Source: Jilunia laotingensis
GTDB taxonomy: Bacteria; Bacteroidota; Bacteroidia; Bacteroidales; Bacteroidaceae
Reading direction: 5' to 3'
Length of the DNA: 64,000 nucleotides
Assembly (NCBI RefSeq): GCF_014385165.1
Contig: NZ_JACRTF010000001.1
Coordinates: 806,001 to 870,000, forward strand
In this document: positions 1 through 8,757 of the stretch, one piece after another
Position numbering within the stretch: position 1 is the first letter of the stretch
Layout of the letters: every line of letters begins with the position of its first letter
Made by a program: the position numbers and the translations under genes
Notes under the pieces: model-generated
Seen by the model: the letters and a program-made list of their open reading frames with translations, nothing else
Told to the model about the DNA's origin: nothing
Database searches by the model: none

Positions 1-621
1 GAAGGAGGTAAAATAGATTGGGCATGCCATGCAAATGATGCGGCTACAGTGTTCAATGAAGTGATGGATATGGACGCAGCCATTAAAGTCGCTTATGAGT
101 TCTATAAGAAGCACCCGAAAGAAACTCTGATCGTAGTAACAGCCGATCATGAAACCGGTGGCATCGCGCTGGGTACAGGAGAATATGCTTTAAACCTGAA
201 AGCACTCCAATACCAAAAACAATCAGCCGATGAACTTTCAACACAGATCAGCCAATTGAGAAAAGCCAAAAACAACAAGGTCACTTGGGAAGAAATGAAA
301 GCTCTGTTAGCTGACAAGATGGGATTCTGGAGAGAAGTACCCATCTCTTGGGAACAGGAAAAGAAGCTTCGCGACGAGTTCGAAAAATCTTTTGTTCATA
401 ACAAAGTGGTGTTTGAAGAAAGTTTATACTCCAAAAGCGAACCAATGGCAGCACGCGCTAAAGAGGTAATGGACGAGATCGCCATGATCAGCTGGGCAAG
501 CGGTAGCCATTCGGCAGGATATGTTCCGGTATTTGCCATCGGAGCCGGCGCTCATTTGTTCGGAGAGAAAATAGACAATATCGAAATCCCGAAACGAATT
601 GCAAAAGCGGGAAAATACTAA
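1..621 (+). CDS. alkaline phosphatase, C-terminal part (5' end outside window)
   Basis: The reading frame is open from the first base and ends with TAA at 621, so only about 206 C-terminal residues are present. The motif TADHETGG near visible residue 48 and the later GSHSAGYVPVFAIG segment are the metal-binding Asp-His and His of the alkaline phosphatase superfamily. The enzyme should hydrolyse phosphate monoesters in the periplasm using a two-zinc centre. The signal peptide and nucleophile serine would lie upstream of the window. A hairpin with a T-run about 120 bp downstream ends the transcript. Family assignment is firm; substrate and subfamily are not visible. Confidence 0.9.
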   Translation, partial: EGGKIDWACHANDAATVFNEVMDMDAAIKVAYEFYKKHPKETLIVVTADHETGGIALGTGEYALNLKALQYQKQSADELSTQISQLRKAKNNKVTWEEMKALLADKMGFWREVPISWEQEKKLRDEFEKSFVHNKVVFEESLYSKSEPMAARAKEVMDEIAMISWASGSHSAGYVPVFAIGAGAHLFGEKIDNIEIPKRIAKAGKY

Positions 622-740
622 AAGAAGGAAGAATTAAGAATCAAGGGGGAAGAAGCTATTTTCCTCAGTACTGCCCACGAGTTGGCATTGTCCACCTTTT
701 GCATGGCACTGTTCCTTATTTTATTGTAAATGGAAAACTT

Positions 741-774
741 CAGGATTCAGATTTTATACCTGAATCCTGTTTTC
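741..774 (+). terminator. Rho-independent terminator of the phosphatase gene
   Basis: A perfect 10-bp stem (caggattcag at 741-750 with ctgaatcctg at 760-769) encloses a 9-nt loop and is followed directly by a short T-run. It lies downstream of the alkaline phosphatase gene in the correct orientation. Confidence 0.75.
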
Positions 775-834
775 ATATATGGTGACCTTCATTATTAGTT
801 TTCTCCAGTCGGGCTTATTTGTAAAAAATATGCC

Positions 835-885
835 AATATATGTAATGCCCCGTAAGATATATTCTTACGGGGCATTACATATATT
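835..885. terminator. 22-bp perfect hairpin between convergent genes
   Basis: Arms 835-856 and 864-885 are perfectly complementary over 22 bp with a 7-nt loop. The GC-rich core (tgccccgtaag) is flanked by AT-rich ends, so the hairpin has A/T tracts on both sides and can act in both directions. It sits between the phosphatase (+) and lpxH (-). Confidence 0.75.
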
Positions 886-927
886 AATATCACCTATCTC
901 TTCTATATTTCTTCTTTCGCAATCCGG

Positions 928-1692
928 TCACAATTTCGTTTCCCCTTCCACATATTCCTCAAGAAACAGGTTTTCGCCATCGAAAACGGCATAAGAGAAG
1001 AAGTTAATCCAATCTCCGAGAATCAAGACACGGGCCGTCGCACTTAACATTAGGTCAAGTTCAATATGACGGTGCCCATAAATAAAGAAATTGATGTTCG
1101 GGTGATTCTTCAGATACTCTTTTGTATAGAGAACAAGATATTCCTTATTTTCACCCATGTAATCCGGTTCTTTACCATCGGCACGTTTCATACGGCTGTG
1201 CTTTGCCCATGTCAAACCAAGATCAACACTCCACCGGGGATGAAGATTAGAGAAAAGCGTCTGCAAAGTCTTACTGTGAAACATGCCACGCAAAAACTTG
1301 AACTTCTTATCGGGGTCTCCCAATCCATCACCATGTGCCAGATAGAACTCTTTCCCGTATATTTCGGTAGTCAATGGCTTACGGTGAATGATAACCCCAC
1401 ATTCCTTTGTTAAGTAATCGCCACACCATATATCATGGTTCCCGGTAAAGAAATGCACCTCCACTCCCATATCTGTCAATTCCGAAAGCTTTCCAAGGAA
1501 GCGGGTAAAGCCCTTGGGAACTACCAACTTAAATTCATACCAAAAATCAAACATATCGCCCAACAAATAGACAGCGGCAGCTTTGTGCTTAATACTATCG
1601 AGAAAATTCACCAGTCTTCGTTCCTGAGTACGCCCATGTTCAATAGCACGTGAGCCTAGATGGGCATCGGAAAGGAAATAGATGTTTTTCAT
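928..1692 (-). CDS. lpxH: UDP-2,3-diacylglucosamine diphosphatase-like phosphoesterase (LpxH type)
   Basis: This is a 254-residue calcineurin-like metallophosphoesterase. Metal-ligand motifs occur in the family order: DAH at residues 9-11, GDMFD from 45, GNHD at 84-87, AHGDG at about 119 and GHRH near 206. LpxH removes UMP from UDP-2,3-diacylglucosamine to give lipid X in lipid A synthesis, at the inner face of the inner membrane. Length and motif spacing fit Bacteroidetes LpxH-like proteins. The gene is followed by a SufT-like gene upstream in the same direction with only about 50 bp between. The exact substrate is inferred from the family. Confidence 0.82.
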   Translation of the reverse strand: MKNIYFLSDAHLGSRAIEHGRTQERRLVNFLDSIKHKAAAVYLLGDMFDFWYEFKLVVPKGFTRFLGKLSELTDMGVEVHFFTGNHDIWCGDYLTKECGVIIHRKPLTTEIYGKEFYLAHGDGLGDPDKKFKFLRGMFHSKTLQTLFSNLHPRWSVDLGLTWAKHSRMKRADGKEPDYMGENKEYLVLYTKEYLKNHPNINFFIYGHRHIELDLMLSATARVLILGDWINFFSYAVFDGENLFLEEYVEGETKL

Positions 1693-1742
1693 TTCAATTA
1701 TGAATTAGTAATTACAAAATATCAAACGGAATGTTTCTTTTC

Positions 1743-2054
1743 TCACAGGAATCCCAGTTCCAATTTAGCTTCCTCGCTCATCATGTCTTTGTCCCATTCC
1801 GGCTCAAAGACCAGATTGATAGTGGAAGAAGTGACTCCTTCTACCGACTCTACCCTTTGCCGGACATCTTCCATGATAAAATCGGCCGCTGGACAGTTAG
1901 GAGCCGTCAACGTCATATCTATGGATACTTCAAAAGTATCGGAAACATCAATCTTATAGATAAGTCCCAGATCGTATATGTTCACCGGTATCTCCGGATC
2001 GTACACAGTCTTGAGCATATCTACTATTTTCTCTTCTATTTCAAACTTAGTCAT
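1743..2054 (-). CDS. MIP18/DUF59 iron-sulfur assembly protein (SufT-like)
   Basis: This 103-residue protein is a single MIP18 (DUF59) domain. It has the family signature YDPEIPVNIYDLGLIY near residues 17-32 and the conserved cysteine in LTAPNCPAADF near residue 55. Such proteins help assemble or deliver Fe-S clusters in the cytoplasm. It lies upstream of lpxH in the same orientation and may share its transcript. A free-standing version outside a suf operon is common in Bacteroides. Family is certain, the client proteins are unknown. Confidence 0.85.
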   Translation of the reverse strand: MTKFEIEEKIVDMLKTVYDPEIPVNIYDLGLIYKIDVSDTFEVSIDMTLTAPNCPAADFIMEDVRQRVESVEGVTSSTINLVFEPEWDKDMMSEEAKLELGFL

Positions 2055-2096
2055 AAAAGTGAGTATTTATTTTTGCAAATATAAGAATAAAATCAT

Positions 2097-2792
2097 TCAG
2101 ACAAGTCCTTCGTCAGCAAAACTGTAGAACTTACCATCACAGATTATAACATGATCGATCAAATGAATGTTCATCGTATGAGCTGCATCCTGAATCTGTT
2201 TGGTCAGCGCCTTATCTTCCTGGCTGGGGCGATTACTGCCCGATGGATGATTATGAACGACAGCCATTCGAGTCGCACGTTTCAATATGGCTTCCCTAAG
2301 AAGGGTACGTACATCCACAAATGTCCCGGCAATCCCGCCTGTGCTGACACACACTTTATCAATCACCTTATTTGCCTGATTGAGCAATAACACCCAAAAT
2401 TCTTCCAAAGGAAGATCGCACATCAAAGGATGGAACAATTCATAAATATCCTTGGAACAAGTGACGGCAGACCGTTCCATTGCTTGCTGGAGCTTACGAC
2501 GCTTTCCCAATTCCAAAGCAGCCATAATAGTGACGCTTTTAGCTGGACCCAATCCCTTAAAACGAGCATAATCAGGAAGTTCCCATCGAGCCAGTTCGTT
2601 AAGGTCGTTATGGCAGTCTTTAAGCATTCGGCGCATTAGCTCCACGGCTGTTTCTTCCGTATTTCCCGATCCAATCAATATAGCCAGTAACTCCGCATCA
2701 CTTAAAGCATCCGCTCCTTTACTCATCATTTTCTCACGTGGTCTGTCTTCCTCCGCCCATTGGTTAATATTAAGTTTCTGCCTGTCTTCCAT
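2097..2792 (-). CDS. radC: RadC-family JAB-domain protein
   Basis: I start at the ATG at 2792 (MEDRQKLNINQWAEEDRP); an upstream in-frame ATG at 2828 would add 12 residues with no conservation I recognise. The product is about 231 residues: an N-terminal helix-hairpin-helix region (ARFKGLGPAKSVTIMAALELG) and a C-terminal JAMM metalloprotease-like fold with HNHPSGSNRPSQED, the zinc-binding His-x-His and Asp. RadC proteins were once linked to DNA repair, but their biochemical role remains unsettled. It lies 40 bp upstream of the SufT-like gene in the same direction. Confidence 0.9.
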   Translation of the reverse strand: MEDRQKLNINQWAEEDRPREKMMSKGADALSDAELLAILIGSGNTEETAVELMRRMLKDCHNDLNELARWELPDYARFKGLGPAKSVTIMAALELGKRRKLQQAMERSAVTCSKDIYELFHPLMCDLPLEEFWVLLLNQANKVIDKVCVSTGGIAGTFVDVRTLLREAILKRATRMAVVHNHPSGSNRPSQEDKALTKQIQDAAHTMNIHLIDHVIICDGKFYSFADEGLV

Positions 2793-2882
2793 GTTTATTA
2801 TATTATAAGGTATAGTTGCACCGACCATAAGAACCGATTGCCTCCTCCTGAATAAGAGGTTTCTACTATTGATAAAAATCTG

Positions 2883-3872
2883 TTATTTATAAAAAGTCCT
2901 TTGGAAAGCTCCAAACTCACCGCGTTTCAAGATACAACGTTCCCACCAAGCTCTCCAGAAGCCCGTTCCATAACCGATAAGTTGTATAAATGAAGCAGCG
3001 ACAGAATAGATGCCGATCCGCAGACTATGATTCCTACATGTAGAATCAATACAGACCAACAGAGCATACAGAACGATCGGAATCAGACTATACAGGCAGA
3101 AAAAGCTCCCGATTAAAAGCAGGACAACTCCTAATGTGAAGATGGCTGGAAGCAGATGTACTATTTTTAATGATTCCGGATATTTCTTATACAGATTAAT
3201 ACGGGCTATCCCCGAATTATGTACTTGTTTAAAGAATTTCTTAAGATCCGTACGCCGTTTGTGATAAACCCACGCTCCGGGAAATAGACGGCAACGATAG
3301 CCCCCTTTGAAAATACGGATACTGAAATCGATATCCTCTCCGAAACGCATTTTAGAGAATCCCCCTAAAACGTGATACACTTCGCGCTCTACGCCCATAT
3401 TAAAGCTGCGGGGATAAAACTTATCCATCTTCTTTTTTCCACCCCGGATGCCACCGGTAGTAAAAAAAGAAGTCATAGAATAATTGATAGCCTTCTGGAT
3501 ATCGGTAAAAGAATCATGCGCCCTGTCAGGCCCCCCGAACGCATCGGCTGAGGAATCTTTTAATTCATTTTCAACCGAGTCCAGATATCCTTCCGGCAAA
3601 ATACAATCCGAATCCAAAATAATGAGATACTCTCCCTGACTTCTCTCCGCACCATAATTCCTCGTTTGTCCCGGACCGGAATTAGGCTTCTGAAAGTATT
3701 TTATATCCAGACAATTCTTGTATTTATCAACCACCTCTCGGCAAGGAACCGAAGAACCATCTTCCACGACGATCACCTCAAAGTCTTTGAAATGCTGAGA
3801 CATAAGGCTTTGCAACAGTTCATCCACTTCATCCGGACGATTATAGACAGGAATTATGACGGAATATCTCAT
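2883..3872 (-). CDS. family 2 glycosyltransferase with C-terminal membrane segments
   Basis: This is a 329-residue GT-A glycosyltransferase. The N-terminus SVIIPVYNRPDEVDELLQSL and the nucleotide-binding VVEDGS precede a DSD metal-binding motif (LDSDCILPEGYLD) near residue 92. A GEDIDF motif near residue 197 fits the GT2 catalytic-base region. About two hydrophobic segments lie between residues 240 and 300, so the protein is probably anchored in the inner membrane facing the cytoplasm. It probably adds a sugar to a surface glycan or lipid carrier; donor and acceptor cannot be read. It stands alone, so no pathway is implied by context. Confidence 0.88.
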   Translation of the reverse strand: MRYSVIIPVYNRPDEVDELLQSLMSQHFKDFEVIVVEDGSSVPCREVVDKYKNCLDIKYFQKPNSGPGQTRNYGAERSQGEYLIILDSDCILPEGYLDSVENELKDSSADAFGGPDRAHDSFTDIQKAINYSMTSFFTTGGIRGGKKKMDKFYPRSFNMGVEREVYHVLGGFSKMRFGEDIDFSIRIFKGGYRCRLFPGAWVYHKRRTDLKKFFKQVHNSGIARINLYKKYPESLKIVHLLPAIFTLGVVLLLIGSFFCLYSLIPIVLYALLVCIDSTCRNHSLRIGIYSVAASFIQLIGYGTGFWRAWWERCILKRGEFGAFQRTFYK

Positions 3873-3924
3873 ATTTTTCTATTTTTCTATTCTACAGGCA
3901 AAGATAAGTGATTATTTTAATAAC

Positions 3925-3959
3925 AGGACGGGACACCCCCGCAAAGGATGTCCCGTCCT
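3925..3959 (-). terminator. terminator of the pta-ackA operon
   Basis: A perfect 11-bp GC-rich stem (aggacgggaca at 3925-3935 with tgtcccgtcct at 3949-3959) lies just beyond the ackA stop codon on the minus strand. The bases that follow in that direction are T-rich. Confidence 0.75.
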
Positions 3960-3981
3960 ATAAAATATTTCTTGTTTACGA

Positions 3982-5178
3982 CTATTTACTTACAATATCC
4001 ATTGTATCGGATGCAATCAGCAACTCTTCATCTGTAGGGATAACAACTACCTTCACCTTGGAATCATCCGTTGAGATAATGGCTTCTTCTCCACGAACTT
4101 TATTTCTTTCCGGATCAATCTTTATTCCCATGAATTCAAGGCCTTCGCATACCCCCGCACGACAAGATGCTTGGTTCTCACCTACGCCACCGGTAAAGAG
4201 AATCACATCAACTCCTCCTAATGCAGCAGCGTATGCACCAATGTATTTCTTAATGCGATAGAAATACATTTTCTCTGCGAGAATAGCTTTGGGATTACCA
4301 GCGGCAACAGCTGCTTCCAATTCGCGCATATCGCTGGACACACCCGAAACGCCTAATACTCCACTCTTCTTATTTAGCAAGTTGGACACCCCAGTGGTAT
4401 TCAAGCCTTCCTTATCCATGATGAAAGTAACGGCACCCGGATCGATGTCACCGCTACGAGTACCCATCATCAAACCTTCCAACGGTGTCAAGCCCATGGT
4501 CGTGTCGATGCTCTTACCATCTTTTATGGCAGTGATAGAGCCACCATTACCAATATGGCAAGTGATCAACTTCAGCCCTTCCGGTTTGATGCCCAGAAAT
4601 TCACATACACGCTGTGAGACGTAACGGTGGGAAGTTCCGTGGAAGCCATAACGACGCACACCGTATTTTTCATACAGGTCGTAAGGAACGGCATAAAGGT
4701 ATGCATAATCCGGCATTGTCTGATGGAAAGCCGTATCAAACACACCTACCTGCGGGATATCCGGCAGAATAGCCGAAATAGCATTTACACCTTTCAGGTT
4801 TGCAGGATTGTGAAGCGGAGCCAGATCGTTACAAGCAGCAAAAGCTTCAAGCACTTCCTTATTCAGTAATACAGATTTGCTGAAACGTTCACCGCCATGT
4901 ACCATACGGTGTCCGACGGCATTTATCTCGTTCAATGATTTGATGGCACCGTATTGCGGGTCTACCAATGTCTTAAGGATGAGTTCCACGCCTGCGGTAT
5001 GCTCGGGAATGTCCTTTTCAATGATCTTCTTTTCACCGTTCGGTAGAGTCAGCTTCAAAAAGGAACCTTTCAGGCCGATTTTTTCGATACCACCTTGTGC
5101 AATTACCTCTTTACTGTCCATATCGAACAGTTTGTATTTGATTGACGAACTTCCACAGTTCAATACTAATATCTTCAT
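3982..5178 (-). CDS. ackA: acetate kinase
   Basis: This 398-residue protein has the usual length and the N-terminal signature MKILVLNCGSSSIKYKLFDM. Further family motifs are VGHRMVHGG, FDTAFHQTMP, RRYGFHGTSHRYV (catalytic and phosphate-binding His/Arg) and FTGGVGENQ. It interconverts acetyl phosphate plus ADP with acetate plus ATP in the cytoplasm, giving ATP during fermentation. It follows pta by 19 bp on the same strand, the standard acetogenic pair, and a strong hairpin ends the unit. Confidence 0.98.
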   Translation of the reverse strand: MKILVLNCGSSSIKYKLFDMDSKEVIAQGGIEKIGLKGSFLKLTLPNGEKKIIEKDIPEHTAGVELILKTLVDPQYGAIKSLNEINAVGHRMVHGGERFSKSVLLNKEVLEAFAACNDLAPLHNPANLKGVNAISAILPDIPQVGVFDTAFHQTMPDYAYLYAVPYDLYEKYGVRRYGFHGTSHRYVSQRVCEFLGIKPEGLKLITCHIGNGGSITAIKDGKSIDTTMGLTPLEGLMMGTRSGDIDPGAVTFIMDKEGLNTTGVSNLLNKKSGVLGVSGVSSDMRELEAAVAAGNPKAILAEKMYFYRIKKYIGAYAAALGGVDVILFTGGVGENQASCRAGVCEGLEFMGIKIDPERNKVRGEEAIISTDDSKVKVVVIPTDEELLIASDTMDIVSK

Positions 5179-5197
5179 TTCTATATCGAATTATAGG

Positions 5198-6217
5198 TTA
5201 TTTCAACTTTTTAGCCGCAATAGCTTGATTGGCAGTAATAGCAATCATTCTGTAAACATCTTCAATGGAACAACCGCGTGAAAGATCGTTTACCGGACGG
5301 GCTATGCCTTGTAGAATCGGTCCAACAGCATCGGCATGTCCCAAACGCTGAACCAGTTTATAAGAAATATTACCGACTTCCAAACTCGGAACAATCAACA
5401 CATTCGCCTGACCTGCGATGGGAGACCCCGGAGCTTTGCTCGCACCGACTTCAGGAACCAATGCTGCATCAGCCTGCAACTCGCCATCGATAGCCAGTGT
5501 AGGATCCAACTCCTTGGCAATCTTCAATGCTTCAACCACTTTATCCACAACTTCGTGCTTAGCCGAACCTTTGGTTGAGAAGCTTAATAAAGCAACCTTC
5601 GGTTCTTCTATTCCTGCAACAGCCTGAGCCGTACGAGCCGTACACACGGCTATCTGAGCCAATTGTTCAGCATCAGGCACAGGAGTTACGGCAACATCCC
5701 CCATAACGAGAATGCCATTCTTTCCGTATTCGGGAGCATGCGTCAGCAATAGCATCGCACCGGAAACTGTAGTAATGCCCGGAGTCGTTTTAATGATTTG
5801 GAGTGCAGGACGCAACACATCTCCTGTAGTATTACGCGCACCCGCCAACTGCCCGTCAGCATCATTGTTCTTAATGATAAGGCACCCCAAATACAAAGGA
5901 TTACGCACCAATTTACGAGCCTCTTCGATAGTCATACCCTTCTTCTTACGCAACTCACATAAAAGCTGTGCATATTCTTCCATCTTCGGATGGTTTTCCG
6001 GATCGATGATGGTAGCTTTACTGATATTTCCCAATCCCCATTTGGCGGCAGCTTCTTCAATTTCCTTCGGATTTCCTATAAGAATAAGGTCTGCAACTTC
6101 ATCTGTCAATATCTGATTGGCAGCTTTCAGGGTACGTTCTTCCGTTCCTTCGGGCAGAACAATGCGTTGGCGATCCGCTTTCGCACGCGCAACGATAGAG
6201 TTAATTAAATTGAGCAT
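5198..6217 (-). CDS. pta: phosphate acetyltransferase
   Basis: This is a 339-residue short-form Pta without the N-terminal regulatory domain seen in enterobacterial enzymes. Family motifs include RIVLPEGTEERTLKAA at the N-terminus, KNNDADGQLAGA (CoA/acetyl-phosphate site), STKGSA and QANVLIVPSLEVGNI. It converts acetyl-CoA and phosphate to acetyl phosphate, the substrate of the adjacent acetate kinase. It is the first gene of the pair. A TACTTTTG box on the minus strand about 50 bp upstream is a likely promoter element. Confidence 0.98.
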   Translation of the reverse strand: MLNLINSIVARAKADRQRIVLPEGTEERTLKAANQILTDEVADLILIGNPKEIEEAAAKWGLGNISKATIIDPENHPKMEEYAQLLCELRKKKGMTIEEARKLVRNPLYLGCLIIKNNDADGQLAGARNTTGDVLRPALQIIKTTPGITTVSGAMLLLTHAPEYGKNGILVMGDVAVTPVPDAEQLAQIAVCTARTAQAVAGIEEPKVALLSFSTKGSAKHEVVDKVVEALKIAKELDPTLAIDGELQADAALVPEVGASKAPGSPIAGQANVLIVPSLEVGNISYKLVQRLGHADAVGPILQGIARPVNDLSRGCSIEDVYRMIAITANQAIAAKKLK

Positions 6218-6268
6218 AAATATTTTAAAATATATGTATAGTCTGGTAGTAACGTGTCATTCACGTTG

Positions 6269-6276
6269 CAAAAGTA
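6269..6276 (-). promoter_or_regulatory. candidate -7 box for pta-ackA
   Basis: On the minus strand this reads TACTTTTG, matching the Bacteroides -7 consensus TAnnTTTG, about 50 bp before the pta start codon. I see no good -33 element at the usual spacing. Confidence 0.5.
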
Positions 6277-6305
6277 CACAATATTGTAACATCTACATTG
6301 CAAAA

Positions 6306-6325
6306 CGGGGCATAAATATGCCCCG
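6306..6325 (-). terminator. terminator of the LPP20/DUF4384/transglutaminase operon
   Basis: An 8-bp GC-rich stem (cggggcat / atgccccg) with a 4-nt loop is followed in the minus direction by TTTTG. It lies 28 bp beyond the stop codon of the last gene of the operon. Confidence 0.75.
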
Positions 6326-6352
6326 AATATACAATTATTATAATATTTAACA

Positions 6353-7909
6353 CTAATAGATTACCTGTGGAGCCACATCCTTAAATTGCTCCATACACAT
6401 TCCGATGGTGGCACCGATATAGGTAGGGTCGCAAATAAGATACTTCGTCCCGTCATCCAATATGATATAGTCACCTGGAATCTCTTCAGTAAAGCGAACC
6501 GCTGAAGCAATATGGTTCGGATAATCCAGCAAAATGGCATCCAATCCTAACAAATCCTTTACTAAAGTAGCATACAGAATAGCCCGGTCTTCGCAATCGC
6601 AAGCGGGATAAAAGAAGTTCTCATCCAGAAAGAATGGCTTCTCGTAACCAAACTGATCACCATCCGTTTGGTACTCAAAACCCGTCTGAACAAATTCGAT
6701 CAAGAGATTAGCCGCTTCACGTTGCGACTTTCCTTTGATTGCCTCTTTCAAAGGAGGGTACAAGGTTGCTTTCAGCTCCTCACTCATTGGCGTATGATAG
6801 TACACTGAAACATCACATTGGGGATAGTTTTTATAAAACTCCATCAGATTTCGATTGACCACCGTCTCTACTTTTACAGACCCGGAGGTAGGAGAAACAG
6901 TTTCTTGATATTCCGCCATATCAAATTTAGGAGCCGCATTAATAGCTAACGAGATGTAGTTTTTAGCATTGGCGAAATCTTGTTTATAAGTATATACTCC
7001 CATCCCCCCATTCTGCTTTTCAGCATTAAAAACATAATACTTCGTTCCTTCCAACATTATATAAGGTATGCCGTACAATGCACCAGCAGGAGCCACCATC
7101 AGTTTTAGCTTCCCATTGATTTTAGAAAGACGTACTTTGTAACCCGACTTATTCAAAATAAACATTTGCAGAAAAGCAATGTCATCTTTCTGTTGCTCAC
7201 CGTAAAGCTGTTCTCCGATCTTTTGGGTAAACAACAAATACTCCCAGTCGCTCATATTCTTTTCTTCACGCAAGGTCATGCAATCCTTGATCAGTTGCTC
7301 ATGATCCGCCTTGCACAACTTACTCCATGCATCCGCCACGTCTCCTTCGCGGTTGCCTGCAAGTGCCAAATTTTCTATTGCATCGGTAGCGACCTTCATC
7401 GGTGTACCATAAAAATTCACAGAACTCCGTTGAACCGGTCTTTCAGTAACAGGCACTTTCGGCATGTCTATTTTTACGGGAAGATAGGGATGTCCGGGAA
7501 CATATACCCCCGGAGCAGGTTTATCTGTCATTACGGGCAGTTCCGGCTTCTTCACGTCTACAGGACGGCCCGCAATGGTAGGTTTTTCCATGTCCGGAAT
7601 TTTAGGTGAGGCGGGCTTAATAGCCACCGGAGCCTGAGGTTTCTTTCCATCAAACACCGGTTGTTTCACAGGTTCCGGCCTAACCGGAGGTTCCAACGGA
7701 TCAAACGCCTCAAACTTCGCCCAGGATTCTCTCAGGAAAGTTTCGAACTCTGCATCTGCCTTATTCTTGAATTCATTAAATTCTTCTTGCTGAGCTTTCT
7801 GGAAGGCATCGAAATCTTTCTCATAATCCACCTCCTGTCCCATAGCTGCCGGCAGAGATACAAACATCCCAGCTATAAAAAGAATAATATACTTCACCTT
7901 GTTATTCAT
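6353..7909 (-). CDS. secreted protein with proline-rich linker and transglutaminase-like domain
   Basis: The 518-residue product starts with a signal peptide (cleavage probable after LPAAMGQ near residue 25). A coiled, acidic N-terminus (residues 26-70) is followed by a long proline-rich stretch to about residue 165 with recurring K-P/x-P-V units, and then a globular part. Near the C-terminus YPACDCEDRA, YPNHIASAV and LICDPTY give the Cys, His and Asp order of the transglutaminase-like cysteine protease fold. It should act in the periplasm or at the cell surface. It is the last gene of a three-gene operon. Whether it cleaves or cross-links peptides is unknown. Confidence 0.75.
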   Translation of the reverse strand: MNNKVKYIILFIAGMFVSLPAAMGQEVDYEKDFDAFQKAQQEEFNEFKNKADAEFETFLRESWAKFEAFDPLEPPVRPEPVKQPVFDGKKPQAPVAIKPASPKIPDMEKPTIAGRPVDVKKPELPVMTDKPAPGVYVPGHPYLPVKIDMPKVPVTERPVQRSSVNFYGTPMKVATDAIENLALAGNREGDVADAWSKLCKADHEQLIKDCMTLREEKNMSDWEYLLFTQKIGEQLYGEQQKDDIAFLQMFILNKSGYKVRLSKINGKLKLMVAPAGALYGIPYIMLEGTKYYVFNAEKQNGGMGVYTYKQDFANAKNYISLAINAAPKFDMAEYQETVSPTSGSVKVETVVNRNLMEFYKNYPQCDVSVYYHTPMSEELKATLYPPLKEAIKGKSQREAANLLIEFVQTGFEYQTDGDQFGYEKPFFLDENFFYPACDCEDRAILYATLVKDLLGLDAILLDYPNHIASAVRFTEEIPGDYIILDDGTKYLICDPTYIGATIGMCMEQFKDVAPQVIY

Positions 7910-7928
7910 CTGTACATTTTTTAGTCAC

Positions 7929-8726
7929 TTATTTAATCAGTACCATCTCATAGAAAGCACACCGTTGGTTGGCAGGGATCGAATAAACCCATTTCAACAC
8001 ATTCTGATAGGTAACTGTATCCGTAAACGGGATATTTTCCTTGGTAGCTACCATCATCATGTTTATTTTTTCATTCTCCTTTCCCGGCTGCTTCTCCATC
8101 AGATAATCCACAGAATTACTGAAAGGTATATTATACTCATGCCCTGCTGTCAGCAACCTGTCAGCTTCATAGGCATTAGGATAGAGCAAAGATCCACCTG
8201 TGCTGTCAAACCAAAAAAACTTCAGATAAGAGTCCGCACCGTGTACCTTCAGACTGCAAGTAAACACGTCTCCTTCTTTATAAAGAGTTTCCACACCTTT
8301 CACTTCAAGTACATACGAGTTATCCGGTTTATCGTTCTTCCGCACGGTAGCATCTATTGTCACTACTTTGTAAAGGCTGCGGGAATTCACGTCCCATACC
8401 TCCTCCACCTTTTTATTAGTGACATTCACCATTCCGCCAATTGCCAACACACTCATTTGCGAATAGGCTTCATGAAATTCCTGTCCGTCTTCCTGAGTTA
8501 TTTGCCCGAATACAGACCAGACATTCTCCATCACGCCTGCTTTCTGCAAGGCGGCTTTCTTCGCTTCCATGAATGCGCGTTCCTCGGCTTGCTTCAAAGT
8601 GATCTCCTCACTGACCTGCCAACGCCCTTGCACGCCTTTTACTTTCACGATATCCTGCGCACAAAGAGTATTGGCAGCCATCAGTAATAAAATGACGATG
8701 GCGCCAGATATCCCTTTTATTTTCAT
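7929..8726 (-). CDS. secreted DUF4384 protein
   Basis: This 265-residue protein has a clear signal peptide (MKIKGISGAIVILLLMAANTLCAQ). The first part (residues 25-130) contains a helical segment, TLKQAEERAFMEAKKAALQKAG, like that in LPP20/FlgT N-terminal domains. The second part (about 140-265) fits DUF4384: a beta-rich domain with GDVFTCSLKVHGADSYLKFFW, LYPNAYEADRLLTAG and YNIPF. DUF4384 is usually found in secreted or kinase-linked envelope proteins of unknown role. It sits 19 bp upstream of the transglutaminase-like gene, in the same operon. No enzymatic activity is suggested. Confidence 0.7.
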   Translation of the reverse strand: MKIKGISGAIVILLLMAANTLCAQDIVKVKGVQGRWQVSEEITLKQAEERAFMEAKKAALQKAGVMENVWSVFGQITQEDGQEFHEAYSQMSVLAIGGMVNVTNKKVEEVWDVNSRSLYKVVTIDATVRKNDKPDNSYVLEVKGVETLYKEGDVFTCSLKVHGADSYLKFFWFDSTGGSLLYPNAYEADRLLTAGHEYNIPFSNSVDYLMEKQPGKENEKINMMMVATKENIPFTDTVTYQNVLKWVYSIPANQRCAFYEMVLIK

Positions 8727-8757
8727 TCAGTTTGTTTTATTCTATATTATATCCTGA